DNA from: Actinomycetes bacterium
GTDB lineage: Bacteria > Actinomycetota > Actinomycetes > Propionibacteriales > Propionibacteriaceae
Assembly: GCA_023437345.1 (NCBI GenBank)
Contig: JAEZGC010000046.1
Span: 1-8,194 of the forward strand
DNA length: 8,194 nucleotides
Direction of reading: 5' to 3'
Of this stretch, positions 7,007 through 8,194 are shown piece after piece. The translations under genes were made by a program, and so were the position numbers. Every line of letters starts with the position of its first letter. Position 1 is the first letter of the stretch. Below the pieces are notes generated by a model. That model searched no databases. It saw nothing but the letters and a program-made list of their open reading frames with translations, and was not told the DNA's origin.

Positions 7007-7774
7007 TCAGTCCCGGCTCCTGGTGAGCAGCCGCGAAACCGCACGAATCAGGACGTGCGGGCCCTTGGCGGCGAGGAAGACGGCGAACTTCCACCGCTTG
7101 GTGGGGATCGACAGCGCCTTGCCGCGCTCGGCGTCGCGCAGCGCGACGTCTACCAGCCGGTCGACGTCCACCCACACCCACGACGGCAGCGCCGAGGTGC
7201 GGATCCCTGCCCTGTCGTGGAACTCGGTGCGCACCCACCCGGGGCACAGCGCCGTCACGGTGACGCCGGTGTCGTGGAGTTCGTTGGCCAGGCTCTCGGA
7301 GTACACCCGCACCCAGGCCTTGATCGCCGAGTAGTGGCCCTGCATGATCCAGCCGGACGCGGAGGAGACGTTGATGATCCGGCCGCTGCCGCGGGCCCGC
7401 ATCGCCCGGCCGGCAGCCCCGCCGAGCACCAGGACCGCCTTGCACATCACGTCGAGCGCGTTCTCGTGGATCTCCACCCTCGGGTCGAGCAGCTTGGTGT
7501 GCAGTCCGAAGCCTGCGTTATTCACCAGCAGGTCGACAGGACGGCCGGTGTCCGCCAGCCGGTCGGCGACCCGCATCACCTCGTCGTGGATGGCGAGGTC
7601 GGCGGAGATCACCTCGACCTGCACACCGTGCGCGGTGCGCAGCTGCGCCGCAGCCTCCTCCAGCCGTTCAAGGTTGCGGGCGACCAGGACCAGGTCATCG
7701 CCGCGTCGGGCCAGCGCGCGGGCGAAGGCAGCGCCGATGCCGGACGTGCCCCCGGTGCCGAGAGCGGTTGCCAT
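7007..7774 (-). CDS. short-chain dehydrogenase/reductase (SDR)
   Basis: A classical-type SDR of 255 residues, about the usual family length, predicted to be a cytosolic NAD(P)-dependent oxidoreductase. TGGTSGIG (7-14) is the Rossmann glycine motif. AR at 32-33, after the second strand, favours NADP(H). NNAG is at 85-88. Active-site candidates are S137/S138, Y148 and K152 (YSAIK), followed by CPGWVRTEF near the substrate loop. The gap from Ser to Tyr is 10-11 residues instead of the common 13. The frame stays open and in register, so I read this as a subfamily trait, not damage. ATG 7774 is chosen because GGAGGAGGT lies upstream (spacer about 12 nt) and the protein then starts directly with the Rossmann strand; the upstream in-frame extension is Gly/Arg-rich. 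It lies between ackA and the acyltransferase gene, so a lipid-related substrate is possible but unproven. Confidence 0.9.
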   Translation of the reverse strand: MATALGTGGTSGIGAAFARALARRGDDLVLVARNLERLEEAAAQLRTAHGVQVEVISADLAIHDEVMRVADRLADTGRPVDLLVNNAGFGLHTKLLDPRVEIHENALDVMCKAVLVLGGAAGRAMRARGSGRIINVSSASGWIMQGHYSAIKAWVRVYSESLANELHDTGVTVTALCPGWVRTEFHDRAGIRTSALPSWVWVDVDRLVDVALRDAERGKALSIPTKRWKFAVFLAAKGPHVLIRAVSRLLTRSRD

Positions 7775-7786
7775 GACGGGAAACCT

Positions 7787-7795
7787 ACCTCCTCC
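7787..7795 (-). promoter_or_regulatory. Shine-Dalgarno of the SDR gene
   Basis: The minus strand reads GGAGGAGGT, followed by a second AGG, before the ATG at 7774. The spacer of about 12 nt is long but acceptable, and the closer AGG at 7784-7786 may also contribute. The site supports the shorter SDR start. Confidence 0.6.
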
Positions 7796-7826
7796 GCGGC
7801 CCGGTGACCGCATCGGCGCGGGCCGC
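7796..7826 (-). terminator. hairpin between ackA and the SDR gene
   Basis: GCGGCCCG at 7796-7803 pairs perfectly with CGGGCCGC at 7819-7826 (8 bp, 15-nt loop that can form 3 more pairs). On the minus strand it begins 22 nt after the ackA stop codon and ends right beside the SDR ribosome binding site. It could be a terminator for ackA or a leader structure for the SDR gene. No T-run is present and the loop is large, so the role is uncertain. Confidence 0.35.
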
Positions 7827-7848
7827 CGGGCGGTAGTCGCGTGCTGTG

Positions 7849-8194
7849 CTACCGGACGACGGCGATAGTCTCCCTGGCCATAGCCAATTCCTCATTGGTG
7901 GGGACGACGAGCACCGCGACCGGCGAGCCCTCCCGCGAGATGAACCGCGGCTGCTTGGACCGGACGGCGTTGGCTTCCTCGTCCAGCCAGAAGCCGAGTT
8001 CCTCGAGGCGGCGCACCACGGTGGCGCGGACCAGCGTGTCGTTCTCGCCGACGCCCGCGGTGAAGGTCAGCGCGTCCACCCTGCCGAGTACCGCCAGGTA
8101 CGAGCCGATGTAGCTCAGCAGCCGGTGGCAGTAGACATCCATCGCGAGGCGGGCCTGCTCGTCGCCCTCGTCGATCAGGTCGTTGAGGTCGCGG
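7849..8194 (-). CDS. ackA: acetate kinase, C-terminal part (cut by window edge)
   Basis: The last 114 residues of acetate kinase, which interconverts acetate plus ATP and acetyl phosphate plus ADP in the cytosol, normally together with phosphotransacetylase. The frame runs open to the window edge through GDEQARLAMDVYCHR. FTAGVGEN is the nucleotide/phosphate-binding motif of the acetokinase family, and PTNEELAMARET is the typical C-terminal block. The stop codon is at 7849-7851 and the end of the protein looks intact. The full family length is about 400 residues, so the start, the N-terminal catalytic residues and any neighbouring pta gene lie right of the window. It points to acetate overflow or fermentative metabolism. 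The SDR gene follows after 74 nt on the same strand, with a hairpin between, so co-transcription is unsure. Confidence 0.95.
   Translation of the reverse strand, partial: RDLNDLIDEGDEQARLAMDVYCHRLLSYIGSYLAVLGRVDALTFTAGVGENDTLVRATVVRRLEELGFWLDEEANAVRSKQPRFISREGSPVAVLVVPTNEELAMARETIAVVR

Noticed and set aside
6782..7807. Plus-strand open frame of about 340 codons across the SDR and acyltransferase genes
   Set aside because: It is antisense to two genes with clear catalytic motifs, its product has low-complexity composition (His, Pro, Arg, Gln, Val) and it crosses the gap between them.

Overview
This is a high-GC segment whose coding regions have strongly G/C-biased third codon positions. It has GTG starts on at least two genes and terminator-like hairpins with no U-tracts. 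Together with a lipoprotein FKBP of actinobacterial type and a secreted multi-module glycosidase carrying FIVAR repeats, this points to an actinobacterium, plausibly Propionibacteriales or Micrococcales. The order-level guess rests on gene style only. I see no insertion sequence, tRNA, rRNA or CRISPR array.

Left part (1-245): a strong GC hairpin at 19-61 probably ends a gene outside the window. It is followed by a less GC-rich stretch with a weak promoter candidate and a leader of about 110 nt. Two mutually exclusive stems can be drawn in that leader around the Shine-Dalgarno of the next gene.

Main gene (246-4964, +): a secreted GH3 glycosidase of 1572 residues, of the beta-xylosidase / alpha-arabinofuranosidase-like branch. 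In order it has a signal peptide, GH3 N-domain, GH3 C-domain with a large CBM6-like insertion, fibronectin-III-like domain, Ig/BIG2-like modules, four FIVAR-type helical repeats, and a very lysine-rich Ig-like C-terminal domain. It looks like a cell-wall-associated enzyme trimming plant or other environmental glycans.

A hairpin (4988-5017) separates it from a GTG-started FKBP-type prolyl isomerase lipoprotein (5043-5981, +) with two FKBP-like domains. That gene is followed by a second hairpin (5988-6017). The two plus-strand genes are consistent with an envelope or secretion theme, with the FKBP as a possible extracytoplasmic folding factor, but a functional link is inference.

Right part (6131-8194, all on the minus strand, convergent with the first two genes): in transcription order, the 3' end of acetate kinase (ackA), a short-chain dehydrogenase, and a PlsC-type lysophospholipid acyltransferase, with gaps of 74 and 54 nt. 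The last two may be co-transcribed and may act in lipid metabolism. The ackA end is ordinary fermentation/acetate metabolism. The convergent gap (5982-6130) holds hairpins that could terminate both strands.

Nothing in the window amounts to a clearly new system. The most unusual items are the modular architecture and basic tail of the GH3 enzyme, its inserted CBM6-like domain and EF-hand-like loop, the possible leader switch, and the altered FKBP active site.
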